Program-made: the position numbers and the translations under genes
Part shown: positions 35,520 through 45,215 of the stretch, piece by piece
Layout: each line of letters opens with the position of its first letter
How positions within the stretch are numbered: the first letter of the stretch is position 1
Assembly (NCBI RefSeq): GCF_003201355.1
Contig: NZ_QICL01000006.1
Coordinates: forward strand, 62,001-126,000
Source: Indolivaga alginatilytica
GTDB taxonomy: Bacteria; Bacteroidota; Bacteroidia; Bacteroidales; Dysgonomonadaceae
Reading direction: 5' to 3'
Length of the DNA stretch: 64,000 nucleotides
The notes under the pieces: model-generated
Databases searched by the model: none
Told to the model about the DNA's origin: nothing
Seen by the model: only the letters and a program-made list of their open reading frames with translations

Positions 35520-37589
35520 ATGAAAAATTACAAATTCAAACAGATTACTGTGTTCTTATTCTTCTTCGTTTTTGCAATGGGTGTTTTTGCGCAACCAAAT
35601 TATGATTATACAAAACTGAAAAGGGAGAAGCTCAATAGGGGCTTGGTTGTTGTGAAAAAAGACAGTAATACAAACTTTTTGAGTTGGCGTTACTTTTCTT
35701 CCGATCCTATGGATATATCCTTTAATATATACCGTAACGGGTCGAAAATAAATGATAAGCCGATACTAAAAGGCACTTTTTTCGAAGATAAAACAGCTTC
35801 GAGTAGTGAGCAAACCTATATACTAAAATCTTTAGTGAAGGGCATAGAGAAAGAAGAACAAAAATATACTCTTCCGGCAAACGCTCCTGTCGGGTATGTA
35901 AATATTCCTCTCGATAAACCCAAAGACGGTGTTACTCCCGATGGGCAGGCGTACAGCTATTCGCCCAATGATGCCAGTATCGGTGATGTAGATGGTGACG
36001 GCGAGTATGAAATCATCTTGAAGTGGGATCCTTCTAATGCCCATGATAATTCGCATAAGGGTTATACAGGCAATGTTTTTATAGATTGCTATAAACTGAA
36101 CGGTACAAAACTTTGGAGGATAGACCTCGGAAAAAATATCCGTGCAGGGGCACATTATACGCAGTTCATGGTTTTTGATCTCGATGGTGATAATAAAGCC
36201 GAAATAGTAATGAAAACGGCTGACGGTTCAATTGATGGACTTGGTACTATAATAGGGGATGATAAATTAGACTTTAGAAATTCGGATGGTTTTATCCTAT
36301 CAGGAAATGAATACCTGACTATTTTCAATGGAGAGACAGGCAAGGCGATGGAAACCCTTCCCTACGATCCGCCCAGAGGTGACCTTATGGGTTGGGGAGA
36401 TGACAAGGGAAACCGTATGGATCGTTATCTGGCAGCTATTGCTTACCTCGATGGAGAACATCCAAGTGTAGTAATGTGTAGGGGATATTACTCCCGTACT
36501 GTATTGGCAGCTTACGATTGGCGAAATGGAAAGCTAACAAAACGCTGGGTTTTCGACTCGAATACTCCGGGCAACGAATCGTATGCAGGACAGGGAAATC
36601 ATAACCTGAGAGTAGGAGATGTAGATGGTGACGGTTGCGACGAAATTATATATGGGTCGTGTGCTATAGATCACGATGGAACAGGTTTATACAATACAAA
36701 ACTAGGGCACGGTGATGCTATACACCTGACGGTTTTCGACCCGAAGCGTAAAGGGCTGCAAGTATGGGATTGCCACGAAAACAGGCGCGACGGCTCTACT
36801 TACCGTGATGCACGTACAGGTGAAATACTTTTCCAGATTCCTTCACCTACCGACGTAGGGCGTTGTATGGCAGCCGATATCGACCCTAATCATCCGGGAT
36901 TGGAAATGTGGTCGTGGGGCTCCAATGGAATCTTCAATGTAAAAGGTGAATGTATCGATACAGCCATGCAAAACATATCTGTAAATATGGCTTGCTGGTG
37001 GGACGGTGATTTGCTTCGCGAGTTACTCGATAAAAACAAGATTACAAAATACGATTATAAAAATGGAGGTGGAGTTCAAACGCTGCTTACTGCCGAAGGA
37101 TGTGTTTCGAATAACGGAACAAAGGCGACTCCCGCCATTCAAGGTGATATTGTGGGAGATTGGCGTGAAGAATTTTTGTTAAGAACAGAGGATAACAGTA
37201 ATTTGCGATTGTATGTATCTACCCATCCTACCGAATATCGTTTTCATACTTTTTTGGAAGATCCTATTTACAGGATAAGCATGGCGACTCAAAACGTAGC
37301 GTATAATCAACCCACTCAACCGGGCTTTTATATAGGGGCTGATTTGGGTAAGATATTCCCCGAAAAAGAGATTGTAACCGGTGCTTCCGAATTGTTGCTG
37401 GATGCAGGCATCGATTATGACAGTTATTCGTGGTCGATAGTCGGAGATACCCGCTCCAGATTAGTCACATCCGAAGATATTCCCCTGAGAAAGCGTACAC
37501 TTATAAAATTAATTGTTACATTTCGAGGCTATGAGTTTTCAGATTCTGTGTATGTGACCTTAGGTGAAAAAGCAGTATCGAAGCCTTAA
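35520..37589 (+). CDS. PL11 rhamnogalacturonan lyase, secreted
   Basis: A 689-residue enzyme with a signal peptide ending near MGVFAQ (about residue 25). It matches the YesW/YesX-type PL11 family: an N-terminal beta domain (KREKLNRGLVVVKK, LSWRYFSSDP), then an eight-bladed propeller with calcium-binding DGDGEYE, DLDGDNKAE and DVDGDGCDE loops, HNLRVGD, and GDIVGDWREEFLLRT near the C-terminus. PL11 cleaves the rhamnose-galacturonic acid backbone of rhamnogalacturonan-I by beta-elimination, giving the unsaturated ends used by GH105. This gene is the main reason to name rhamnogalacturonan-I as the PUL substrate. Confidence 0.93.
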   Translation: MKNYKFKQITVFLFFFVFAMGVFAQPNYDYTKLKREKLNRGLVVVKKDSNTNFLSWRYFSSDPMDISFNIYRNGSKINDKPILKGTFFEDKTASSSEQTYILKSLVKGIEKEEQKYTLPANAPVGYVNIPLDKPKDGVTPDGQAYSYSPNDASIGDVDGDGEYEIILKWDPSNAHDNSHKGYTGNVFIDCYKLNGTKLWRIDLGKNIRAGAHYTQFMVFDLDGDNKAEIVMKTADGSIDGLGTIIGDDKLDFRNSDGFILSGNEYLTIFNGETGKAMETLPYDPPRGDLMGWGDDKGNRMDRYLAAIAYLDGEHPSVVMCRGYYSRTVLAAYDWRNGKLTKRWVFDSNTPGNESYAGQGNHNLRVGDVDGDGCDEIIYGSCAIDHDGTGLYNTKLGHGDAIHLTVFDPKRKGLQVWDCHENRRDGSTYRDARTGEILFQIPSPTDVGRCMAADIDPNHPGLEMWSWGSNGIFNVKGECIDTAMQNISVNMACWWDGDLLRELLDKNKITKYDYKNGGGVQTLLTAEGCVSNNGTKATPAIQGDIVGDWREEFLLRTEDNSNLRLYVSTHPTEYRFHTFLEDPIYRISMATQNVAYNQPTQPGFYIGADLGKIFPEKEIVTGASELLLDAGIDYDSYSWSIVGDTRSRLVTSEDIPLRKRTLIKLIVTFRGYEFSDSVYVTLGEKAVSKP

Positions 37590-37665
37590 ATTCTATGCTA
37601 TTGAATAATTTTCCATGTTTCGGAAAGTCTCGAAATCCTTATTTTGCAATAAATATACGAAGACC

Positions 37666-39810
37666 ATGAAATACACTTTAAATATACTCTCGCTTTTAAT
37701 TTTTCTTTTGATAGGCGAAGTTCTTTTCGCTCAAAAAAAGGAGGAGAAAATAAACGATTCTACTACACCTTTACATCTTTTGGCTCCCGATTATAAAGTG
37801 CCTTACGGTATGATCTCAAAAGATGAAGTGAAGAAATCATTGGATAGGGTTTTAACTTATCTCGAAAAATCTACTCCAACGAATGTAATCGATAAGAAAA
37901 CGAAAAAGGTAATTACCGATTATTCGCAAATGGACAGTAACTCCGAATTAGAAAAGGGGGCTTTTCGATTGGCTAGTTATGAGTGGGGAGTTACCTATTC
38001 GGGTATGCTCGAAATGGCAGCTGCAACAGGCGACAAACGTTACTTCGATTATGTGAATGATCGGTTCAAATTTTTATCCGATGTAGCACCCCATTTCAAA
38101 AAACTGATGGATGATTATGGTGTGATCGATCCGCAAATGAAACAAATGCTGACACCTCATGCTTTGGACGATGCAGGGGCTATGTGCGCATCTATGATAA
38201 AATTGGAGCAAACAGGGTCGGAATATAATCTTCGCCCGCTTATCGACAATTATATAAACTATATAATGTATAGCGAATACCGTCTTTATGACGGAACATT
38301 TGCCCGTAAGCGTCCACAGATGAATACGCTGTGGCTGGACGATTTGTATATGAGTGTACCCGCTCTGGCTCAGATGGGAAAATTGACGGGTGAAAGCAAG
38401 TATTACAATGAAGCGGTAAGACAAATATTACAATTTTCGAAACGAATGTTTGTCAAAGAAAAAGGTCTTTATATGCATGGTTGGGTAGAATCGTCCGAAG
38501 AACATCCTGCATTTCATTGGGGGCGGGCAAACGGATGGGCAATACTCACCATGGTTGAGGTGTTGGATGTATTACCGGTTAATCATCCCGAACGACCAAA
38601 GGTATTGGCTCAACTCAAAGAACATGTAAAAGGACTGGCTTCATATCAATCGGGAGATGGTTTCTGGCATCAATTGTTGGATCGGAACGATTCATACCCC
38701 GAAACATCGGCAACAGCCATTTATGCCTATTGCTTTGCCAGAGCCGTAAATAAAGGGTGGATCGATGCCATTGCTTATGCTCCTGTAGCTCATTTGGCTT
38801 GGCACGCAGTTTCTACTCAAATAAATAAAGAAGGACAGGTGGAAGGTACTTGTGTGGGCACGGGTATGGCTTTCGATCCTGCGTTTTACTACTATCGTCC
38901 CGTAAATGTATACGCTGCACACGGTTACGGACCTGTATTGTTGGCAGGGGCTGAAATTATAAATATGCTGAATAAGTTTTATCCGAAGATGAACGACAGT
39001 GCCGTACAATATTATTCGGACAAACAAAATACAACCGCTCCGATTTTTAGTGTGAGCGACCCATCCCGTTCACAGGATATAGTATCAGGAAGTTCACGTA
39101 AAAATGGCACAGCGCCTGTTCTGTTTCTGATTGGAGATTCTACCGTTAAGAATGGCAAAGGAAACGGAGATAACGATCAATGGGGGTGGGGAAGCTTCTT
39201 CGAACAGTTTTTTGATACAACAAAAATATCTGTCGAAAATCATGCATTGGGAGGCCGAAGCAGTCGTTCTTATTTTACCGAAGGATTATGGGATAAGGTA
39301 TTATCCGGTATTCAATCGGGAGATTATCTGCTGATACAATTCGGACATAACGATGGAGGGCCTTTGAATACAGGTCGAGCCAGAGCGTCACTTAAAGGTA
39401 TTGGTAATGAATCGGAAACAGTAATAATGGAACGTAACGGAGGACCCGAAACAGTCTATACCTTTGGTCATTATCTGCGTATCTATATCCGTCAGACAAA
39501 AGCAAGAGGAGCTTATCCTATTGTATTGTCGCCTACACCCGGTAATCATTGGACAAATGGCAAGATGAATCGTATGGCAGATACATACTCCAAATGGGCA
39601 AAAGACGTTGCTGCACAAGAAAATGTTCCTTTCGTTGATCTGAATGACCTGACAGCACAAAAATGTGATGCCTTAGGTCAGGCTAAAGTAAAGGAGTTAT
39701 ATAAAGACAATGTGCATACAACTCGTGAAGGAGCTTTGATGAATGGGCAATCGGTAATTGACGGACTGAAAGCTTTGCCCGATTTCGGGCTTCAAAAGTA
39801 TATAAAATAA
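37666..39810 (+). CDS. Fusion of GH105 unsaturated rhamnogalacturonyl hydrolase and CE12 acetylesterase
   Basis: A 714-residue two-enzyme protein from ATG 37666 (the ATG at 37615 would place 17 residues before a normal signal peptide). The N-terminal (alpha/alpha)6 barrel, about residues 45-450, is GH105: LDDAGAMCASMIKLE and LWLDDLYMSVPALAQMG carry the catalytic and substrate aspartates, with FHWGRANGWAI and CVGTGMAFDPAFYYYRP. After a linker, an SGNH/CE12 domain (about 483-705) has GDSTVKNG, GGRSSRSYF, GHNDGG and DNVHTTREGA. One protein thus removes the unsaturated uronic acid and the acetyl group. It follows PL11, whose products it would process. Both domains keep their catalytic motifs. Confidence 0.9.
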   Translation: MKYTLNILSLLIFLLIGEVLFAQKKEEKINDSTTPLHLLAPDYKVPYGMISKDEVKKSLDRVLTYLEKSTPTNVIDKKTKKVITDYSQMDSNSELEKGAFRLASYEWGVTYSGMLEMAAATGDKRYFDYVNDRFKFLSDVAPHFKKLMDDYGVIDPQMKQMLTPHALDDAGAMCASMIKLEQTGSEYNLRPLIDNYINYIMYSEYRLYDGTFARKRPQMNTLWLDDLYMSVPALAQMGKLTGESKYYNEAVRQILQFSKRMFVKEKGLYMHGWVESSEEHPAFHWGRANGWAILTMVEVLDVLPVNHPERPKVLAQLKEHVKGLASYQSGDGFWHQLLDRNDSYPETSATAIYAYCFARAVNKGWIDAIAYAPVAHLAWHAVSTQINKEGQVEGTCVGTGMAFDPAFYYYRPVNVYAAHGYGPVLLAGAEIINMLNKFYPKMNDSAVQYYSDKQNTTAPIFSVSDPSRSQDIVSGSSRKNGTAPVLFLIGDSTVKNGKGNGDNDQWGWGSFFEQFFDTTKISVENHALGGRSSRSYFTEGLWDKVLSGIQSGDYLLIQFGHNDGGPLNTGRARASLKGIGNESETVIMERNGGPETVYTFGHYLRIYIRQTKARGAYPIVLSPTPGNHWTNGKMNRMADTYSKWAKDVAAQENVPFVDLNDLTAQKCDALGQAKVKELYKDNVHTTREGALMNGQSVIDGLKALPDFGLQKYIK

Positions 39811-39831
39811 GATATAAAGATATCAATAGAA

Positions 39832-41211
39832 ATGATGAATTTAACAAAATACGTAATCGGACTATTCGTGTTCTTGTCTGCCGCTTCTTTTACTTGTGCT
39901 TCGGATAAGTACGAATTAGTAAAGGTCGATGCACCTTTTCCGATGGAGCCGATTAAGGTTTTTATATATCCTCAACAAGATTTCCTTATCACTGCATACG
40001 GAGCGAAAGAGGGAGGTGAGGTTGATAATTCTCAGGCAATAGCAAAAGCAATCGATGCTTGCCACAAAGCAGGGGGAGGCAGGGTAGTAGTGCCTGCCGG
40101 TGTGTGGCTTACAAGTGCTGTTCATTTTAAAAGCAATGTGAATCTTTATCTGGATGAAAATGCTGTATTGAGTTTTACAGACAATCCCTCCGATTATCTG
40201 CCTGCTGTGATGACATCGTGGGAGGGTATGGAATGTTATAACTATTCGCCTCTACTTTATGCTTTTGAGTGCGAGAATGTAGCCATTACAGGAACGGGGA
40301 CATTGAGTCCTAAAATGGATACGTGGAAAATTTGGTTCAAACGTCCTCAACCCCATCTGGAAGCATTGAAGCAACTGTATACAATGGCATCTACCGATGT
40401 TCCTGTAGATCAGCGTCAAATGGCGGTGGGTGAGAATCATTTGCGTCCCCATCTGATACATTTCAATCGATGTAAGAATTTCATGCTTGATGGTTTTAAA
40501 ATAAGGGAAAGCCCGTTCTGGACAATCCATTTATATATGTGTGATGGAGGTATTGTGCGTAACCTCGATGTAAAAGCACACGGACACAATAACGACGGTG
40601 TAGACTTGGAAATGAGCCGTAATTTCCTGATAGAAGATTGTTCTTTCGATCAGGGAGACGATGCGGTAGTTATCAAAGCCGGACGCAACAGGGATGCATG
40701 GAGGTTGAATACTCCTTGCGAGAATATTGTGATCCGTAATTGTACTATTCTGAAAGGGCATACATTGTTGGGAATCGGTAGCGAAATGTCGGGTGGAATC
40801 CGTAATGTGTATATGCACGATTGTTATGCTCCTAATTCGGTATTCCGTCTCTTTTTCGTAAAGACAAATCATCGGAGGGGCGGCTTTATCGAGAATATTC
40901 ACATGGAGAATGTAAAAGGTGGTACTATGCAACGTGTTCTTGAAATCGACACGGATGTACTCTATCAGTGGAAAAACCTTGTTCCTACTTATGAGGAACG
41001 CATTACCCGCATCGATGGTATTTATATGAATAATGTTACATGCCAGTCGGCTGATGCTATTTATGAGTTGAAAGGGGATGCAAGGCTTCCGATTCAGAAT
41101 GTAAAGATTACTAATGTTCATGTGGGAGAAGTAACCAAATTTGTGAAGAAGGTCTCTAATGCCGAGAATGTTGTGGATGAGAATGTAACTTATACCGAGA
41201 ATATAAAATGA
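39832..41211 (+). CDS. GH28 exo-polygalacturonase-like enzyme 1
   Basis: A 459-residue parallel beta-helix enzyme with a signal peptide (about 1-23). The GH28 catalytic aspartates are seen in NNDGVDLEM (about residue 254) and QGDDAVVIKAGRN (about 276), with the expected GIGSEMSGGI segment in place of GHG. The extended N-terminal domain (FPMEPIKVFIYP, YGAKEGGEVDNSQAI) fits exo-acting members. It should remove galacturonic acid from rhamnogalacturonan or homogalacturonan oligosaccharides. The next gene starts inside its stop codon (ATGA overlap at 41208), so the two are translationally coupled. A second ATG directly follows the first and is an equally possible start. Confidence 0.9.
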   Translation: MMNLTKYVIGLFVFLSAASFTCASDKYELVKVDAPFPMEPIKVFIYPQQDFLITAYGAKEGGEVDNSQAIAKAIDACHKAGGGRVVVPAGVWLTSAVHFKSNVNLYLDENAVLSFTDNPSDYLPAVMTSWEGMECYNYSPLLYAFECENVAITGTGTLSPKMDTWKIWFKRPQPHLEALKQLYTMASTDVPVDQRQMAVGENHLRPHLIHFNRCKNFMLDGFKIRESPFWTIHLYMCDGGIVRNLDVKAHGHNNDGVDLEMSRNFLIEDCSFDQGDDAVVIKAGRNRDAWRLNTPCENIVIRNCTILKGHTLLGIGSEMSGGIRNVYMHDCYAPNSVFRLFFVKTNHRRGGFIENIHMENVKGGTMQRVLEIDTDVLYQWKNLVPTYEERITRIDGIYMNNVTCQSADAIYELKGDARLPIQNVKITNVHVGEVTKFVKKVSNAENVVDENVTYTENIK

Positions 41212-42185
41212 GAAGAAACATCATAACCCTGGTTCTGCTTGTCATTTCGAGTATTATGTATGCTCAGATTGCAGACAAACCCTTGTTTCGTGATCCTGTT
41301 TATGACGGAGCAGCCGATCCTGTTGTGATTTGGAATAAAGGAGAGCAAAAGTGGTTTATGTTTTATACCAACAGGCGTGCCAATCTCGAAGACGTGAACG
41401 GTGTGGATTGGGTACATAAAACCCCTATCGGTATTGCCGAATCTACGGATGGTGGCGCTACATGGAAATATAGAGGTACTGCAAATATAACTTATGGAGG
41501 TGACGATTATACATACTGGGCCCCCGATATTATTGAAAATAATGGAACATACCATATGTATCTGACAGTTGTTCCCGGTACGTTTACGGATTGGAAGCAT
41601 CCGAGAGAAATTGTTCACCTCACAAGTTACAATCTGATAGATTGGGATTATCAATCGAGTCTCTCATTAGCTTCTGATAAGGTGATTGATGCGGGAATTT
41701 TTAAAGTGAACGACAATCTGTGGTACTTGTATTATAATAATGAGAAAGACCGAAAATCTATTTATTATGCTCAAAGTTCCGATCTGAGAAACTGGACGGA
41801 TATGGGAAGGGTAGTAGCCGATCAGTCGGGCGAAGGGCCTAAGGTTTTCTATTGGCACAATAAGTATTTTATGATTGTCGATAACTGGAAAGGGTTGGGT
41901 GTTTACTCTTCCGACGATCTCCGTACATGGATAAGGCAGGACGAAAATATATTAGCAAGGGGAGGATCGGGTGTTGATGATGGTACAAACGGACTTCATG
42001 CCGATGTGGTAATCAATAATGACAGAGCATATATTTTTTACTTTACACATCCGGGTCGTGCAAATGGCAATTCGGGCGATAGTTACGAAACCAGACGAAG
42101 CTCAATCCAAGTTGCCGAACTCGAATACAAAGACGGAATTATTACCTGCGACAGAGACAAACCTGTTCAAATATGCTTAAAATAA
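41208..42185 (+). CDS. GH43-like five-bladed propeller glycosidase 1
   Basis: A 325-residue secreted protein (signal peptide about 1-20, ending MYAQ). Residues typical of clan GH-F enzymes are present: the base aspartate in YDGAADPVVIW, a pKa-modulating aspartate in VIDAGIFKV and an acid glutamate in SGEGPKVFYW. WAPDIIENNGTYHMYLT is the usual blade signature. GH43 members act on arabinans, galactans and xylans; the sub-specificity cannot be read here. The start overlaps the preceding GH28 stop by four bases. The next gene, rhaM, begins 21 bp downstream, so this cluster makes and handles rhamnose-rich sugars. Confidence 0.8.
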   Translation: MRRNIITLVLLVISSIMYAQIADKPLFRDPVYDGAADPVVIWNKGEQKWFMFYTNRRANLEDVNGVDWVHKTPIGIAESTDGGATWKYRGTANITYGGDDYTYWAPDIIENNGTYHMYLTVVPGTFTDWKHPREIVHLTSYNLIDWDYQSSLSLASDKVIDAGIFKVNDNLWYLYYNNEKDRKSIYYAQSSDLRNWTDMGRVVADQSGEGPKVFYWHNKYFMIVDNWKGLGVYSSDDLRTWIRQDENILARGGSGVDDGTNGLHADVVINNDRAYIFYFTHPGRANGNSGDSYETRRSSIQVAELEYKDGIITCDRDKPVQICLK

Positions 42186-42206
42186 ACAACTTTATAAATT
42201 GACGAT

Positions 42207-42518
42207 ATGAAAAGAGAAGCATTCAAAATGTACTTGAAGCCCGGAAAAGAGGCTGAATACGAGAAACGTCATAATGAAATATGGGACGAATTGAAATCTC
42301 TTCTAAAAGAGGCAGGCGTTAGCGATTATAGTATTTATTGGGACGAAGAAACCAATGTTTTATATGCCTCTCAAAAAGTAGAGGGTGGCTCTTCTCAATC
42401 GTTAGGAGATAATCCGGTCGTCCAAAAATGGTGGGCATATATGGCTGATATAATGGAAACGAATCCAGATAATTCGCCGGTGTCAAAGTCTTTGAAAGAA
42501 GTTTTTTATTTAAAATAG
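42207..42518 (+). CDS. rhaM: L-rhamnose mutarotase
   Basis: A 103-residue cytoplasmic protein of the RhaM/RhaU family: MYLKPGKEAEYEKRHNEIWDEL with the conserved His, then the YSIYWDEETNVLYAS strand pair and a WWAYMADIM motif. It interconverts alpha and beta anomers of L-rhamnose to speed entry into catabolism. It is the only sugar-metabolism gene in this PUL that acts inside the cell, and it supports rhamnogalacturonan-I as the substrate. It has no signal peptide, unlike all neighbours. The length is normal for the family (about 104). Confidence 0.93.
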   Translation: MKREAFKMYLKPGKEAEYEKRHNEIWDELKSLLKEAGVSDYSIYWDEETNVLYASQKVEGGSSQSLGDNPVVQKWWAYMADIMETNPDNSPVSKSLKEVFYLK

Positions 42519-42543
42519 GGTGTGAAACGATTTGTGTTTTTGA

Positions 42544-42606
42544 TTGTAGGGGCAAATAATCATTTTTCCGATTAGATACAGGGCGAATATTTATTCGCCT
42601 CTACAA
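42544..42606. repeat. Rpt-B copy, medium form
   Basis: Begins TTGTAGGGGCAAATAAT and ends GGGCGAATATTTATTCGCCTCTACAA, with an inner GGCGAATA/TATTCGCC palindrome. Shares both ends with the copies at 8509, 48236 and 60446. Confidence 0.65.
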
Positions 42607-42637
42607 AGCAAAATACTGTCAATATAGAATAGGAATA

Positions 42638-43903
42638 ATGAAATCAGCTGTTATAATAGCTCTGTGTTTGTTTGGAATCTTAAGTCATACAATGGCTGTA
42701 GATTATAAATTTTATTTGGCAAGCGGGAAAACTCCGAAAGGTTTTCTTTCTGTACCTGCAAACCAGATATATTCCGAAGGGGGCTATGGTTACGATTTGG
42801 GAACACTTCCAAAAGATGGAAAACCATTCTTTTTCTCGGTAGATGTTCCCGAAGGAAATTATCAGGTAAAAGTGGTATTAGGGAGTAAAGATGCGGAAAG
42901 TAATACAACCGTAAAAGCGGAGTCTCGCAGATTGATGCTCAAAAATATCCGGACAAAAAAGGGACAGTTTCTTACCCATGAGTTCGCTGTCAATATACGT
43001 AACACTAGAATATCAGAAACTGAATCAGTCAAAATAAAACCCCGTGAAATGGGTAAACTTATTTGGGATAATAAACTGACTCTTGAATTTAATGGCGATA
43101 ATCCATCGGTGCAAAGTATCGAAATAAAAGCGGCTGATAATCTGGTAACACTGTTTTTGGCAGGAAATTCAACCGTTGTAGATGAAGCCAACGAACCGTG
43201 GTGTGGATGGGGACAGGCATTTCCGCTTTTCTTTACATCGAAGGTTGCTATTGCAAATTATGCCGAATCGGGAGAGGCGGCAAATACATTTGTTTCGTCC
43301 AATCGTTTTGCAAAACTATTAACCAAAATAAAAAAAGGAGACTATCTGTTTATAGAATTCGGTCATAACGATCAAAAGCAAAAAGGAGAGGGGAAAGGTC
43401 CGTATACAAGCTATAAAAGCGACTTGAAATACTTGGTAGACGAAGCTCGTGCAAAAGGAGCAAACCCCGTACTGGTAACATCTATGCACCGTCGCAACTT
43501 CGACGAAAACGGCAAAGTTATTAATACACACGGTGAATATCCCAATGCGGTTCGCTTATTGGCAAAGGAGGAAAATGTGCCTCTTATCGATCTCAATAAT
43601 ATGAGTAAGGAGCTTTATGAGGCTTGGGGAGTAGAAGGTTCCAAGAAAGCATTTGTTCATTATCCGGCCGGAACATTCCCCGATCAGGATAAAGCTTTGG
43701 AAGATAATACACACTTCAATCCGTATGGTGGGTATCAGATTGCGCGTTGCATAATAAAGGGGATAATTGAGGCAAATCTGCCTATTCAAGAATATATCAA
43801 AAAAGAGTATCGAAATTACGATCCCTCTCATCCGGATGCTTTCGAAACATTTCATATTCCATTGACTCCTTTTTCATCAACAGTTAAACCCGATGGAAAT
43901 TGA
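42638..43903 (+). CDS. CE12 rhamnogalacturonan acetylesterase with N-terminal beta-sandwich
   Basis: A 421-residue secreted esterase (signal peptide about 1-20, ending HTMAV). The first 165 residues form a beta-sandwich probably binding carbohydrate (GGYGYDLGTLPKDGKPFFFS, KLTLEFNGDNPSVQSIEI). The SGNH domain follows: AGNSTVVDE near residue 176, where Asn replaces the usual Asp of GDST; GESGEAA-like block II; FGHNDQKQ near 241; and EDNTHFNPYGG near 355. The serine, asparagine and Asp-His pair are all kept, so it is probably active. This is one of three CE12 modules in the locus, which may serve different acetylation sites. The TGA stop touches a partial Rpt-A. Confidence 0.87.
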   Translation: MKSAVIIALCLFGILSHTMAVDYKFYLASGKTPKGFLSVPANQIYSEGGYGYDLGTLPKDGKPFFFSVDVPEGNYQVKVVLGSKDAESNTTVKAESRRLMLKNIRTKKGQFLTHEFAVNIRNTRISETESVKIKPREMGKLIWDNKLTLEFNGDNPSVQSIEIKAADNLVTLFLAGNSTVVDEANEPWCGWGQAFPLFFTSKVAIANYAESGEAANTFVSSNRFAKLLTKIKKGDYLFIEFGHNDQKQKGEGKGPYTSYKSDLKYLVDEARAKGANPVLVTSMHRRNFDENGKVINTHGEYPNAVRLLAKEENVPLIDLNNMSKELYEAWGVEGSKKAFVHYPAGTFPDQDKALEDNTHFNPYGGYQIARCIIKGIIEANLPIQEYIKKEYRNYDPSHPDAFETFHIPLTPFSSTVKPDGN

Positions 43904-43948
43904 GGTCATAGAGTTTTATGCTGAATTAATAAACAGGTCTGTGACCTT
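43901..43948 (-). repeat. Rpt-A partial copy, reverse orientation
   Basis: On the minus strand: AAGGTC-ACA-GACCT hairpin (43948-43935), TGTTTATT linker and GCATAAAA. The rest is missing. It joins directly to the stop codon of the CE12 gene. Confidence 0.45.
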
Positions 43949-43965
43949 AAACTTATAATATTTAT

Positions 43966-45213
43966 ATGAAGAAACGACTATTAACTGTATGTGGGATTCT
44001 TTTGTTGACGATTGGAACGGTATTTTCTCAACAACGTACCGATGAAGAATGCATAAGAGCAGTAGCCGATAATATATTGAAAGAGCCTGTTACCCAGTTT
44101 GTCGGAGTGAAATCAGGTAAGACATACAACAATACCAGAGAAATACCCAAAGGTGAAGATGTGAGGTTTAAAAGTCCGCTTTCCGAATGGCATTATTCCA
44201 ATGGCGTACTTGATATGAGTATGATAAATCTGGGAGAGTATCTGAACGATACCAAATATATAAATTATGCGAAGAATCATGTAGCATTCGGATTTGCAAA
44301 TTACGAGTACTTTAAAAATACATTTCGTAACGATCGTAACCATTGGCACTGGCCTTTCGGTCAACTTTGGAATATAAAAGAGTTGGACGATTGCGGAGCG
44401 ATGGGGGCAGCCGTTATCGAAGTATATAAGTACGACTCTCAAAAGCAATACAAAGCATATTTTGAAGCGGCAGCGAAACACATTATGCTAGATCAAACAC
44501 GCTTGGATGATGGTACATTGTGCCGTACATTCCCTCGGGAGATGACTGTTTGGGCTGATGATGTTTATATGAGTGTTTCGTTTTTGGCTCAAATGGGAAA
44601 ACAAACGGGCGAGAAGAAATACTTTGACGAGGCATCTCGTCAGATTCAGAATATTGCAGGGTATTTGTGGTGTCCCGAAAAACAATTGTTTTATCACTGT
44701 TATTATACCGATCTTAAACGCAATGGGGTCGCATTCTGGGGACGTGCAAATGGTTGGATTACTGTTTCTTTGGTTCGGTTATTGGATGTGTTACCAAAGA
44801 ATTACGAAGGCAGAAAACGGTTAATCGATTTACTCGAAAAGCAAATAGTAGGAGTATCTCGCTATCAGAACGAAAATGGTATGTGGAATCAACTCTTGGA
44901 TAAGCCCGAATCATACGACGAATCGTCAGTTACAGCCATGTATGTATATGGCATTGCTAAAGCGATTAACGAAGGTTGGTTTCCCGATAATACTTACCAG
45001 AGGATAGCTCAATTGGGCTGGAATGCATTGAAGAAAGATCAGATAACCGAAAACGGGCATTTCAAAAACGTATGTGTAGGAACGGGTATCACTGATGATC
45101 TGCCTTTTTATTATACTCGTCCCGTAGGCGAAAACGAAAAGCACGGACTTGGTTTGATAATAGATGCAGGTGTCGAAATCTTGAAACTGAATAAGAGAAA
45201 TAATAAACAATAA
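43966..45213 (+). CDS. GH105 unsaturated rhamnogalacturonyl hydrolase
   Basis: A 415-residue secreted (alpha/alpha)6-barrel protein with a signal peptide ending TVFSQ (about residue 22). GH105 features: LDDCGAMGAAVIEVYK near residue 142, VWADDVYMSVSFLAQMG, VAFWGRANGWITVSLVRLLDVLP, YDESSVTAMYVYGIAKAI and NVCVGTGITDDLPFYYTRP. It hydrolyses the unsaturated galacturonic acid left at the non-reducing end by PL11. It is a second GH105 beside the fused one at 37666; the sequences are clearly different, so they may prefer different neighbouring sugars or chain lengths. The next GH28 gene begins two bases after its stop. Confidence 0.9.
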   Translation: MKKRLLTVCGILLLTIGTVFSQQRTDEECIRAVADNILKEPVTQFVGVKSGKTYNNTREIPKGEDVRFKSPLSEWHYSNGVLDMSMINLGEYLNDTKYINYAKNHVAFGFANYEYFKNTFRNDRNHWHWPFGQLWNIKELDDCGAMGAAVIEVYKYDSQKQYKAYFEAAAKHIMLDQTRLDDGTLCRTFPREMTVWADDVYMSVSFLAQMGKQTGEKKYFDEASRQIQNIAGYLWCPEKQLFYHCYYTDLKRNGVAFWGRANGWITVSLVRLLDVLPKNYEGRKRLIDLLEKQIVGVSRYQNENGMWNQLLDKPESYDESSVTAMYVYGIAKAINEGWFPDNTYQRIAQLGWNALKKDQITENGHFKNVCVGTGITDDLPFYYTRPVGENEKHGLGLIIDAGVEILKLNKRNNKQ

Positions 45214-45215
45214 AT

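Noticed and set aside
40531-41121. Long minus-strand open frame (196 codons) opposite GH28
   Set aside because: It is the shadow of a clear GH28 gene with catalytic motifs in the other strand. The frame has no family pattern and a composition typical of antisense translation.
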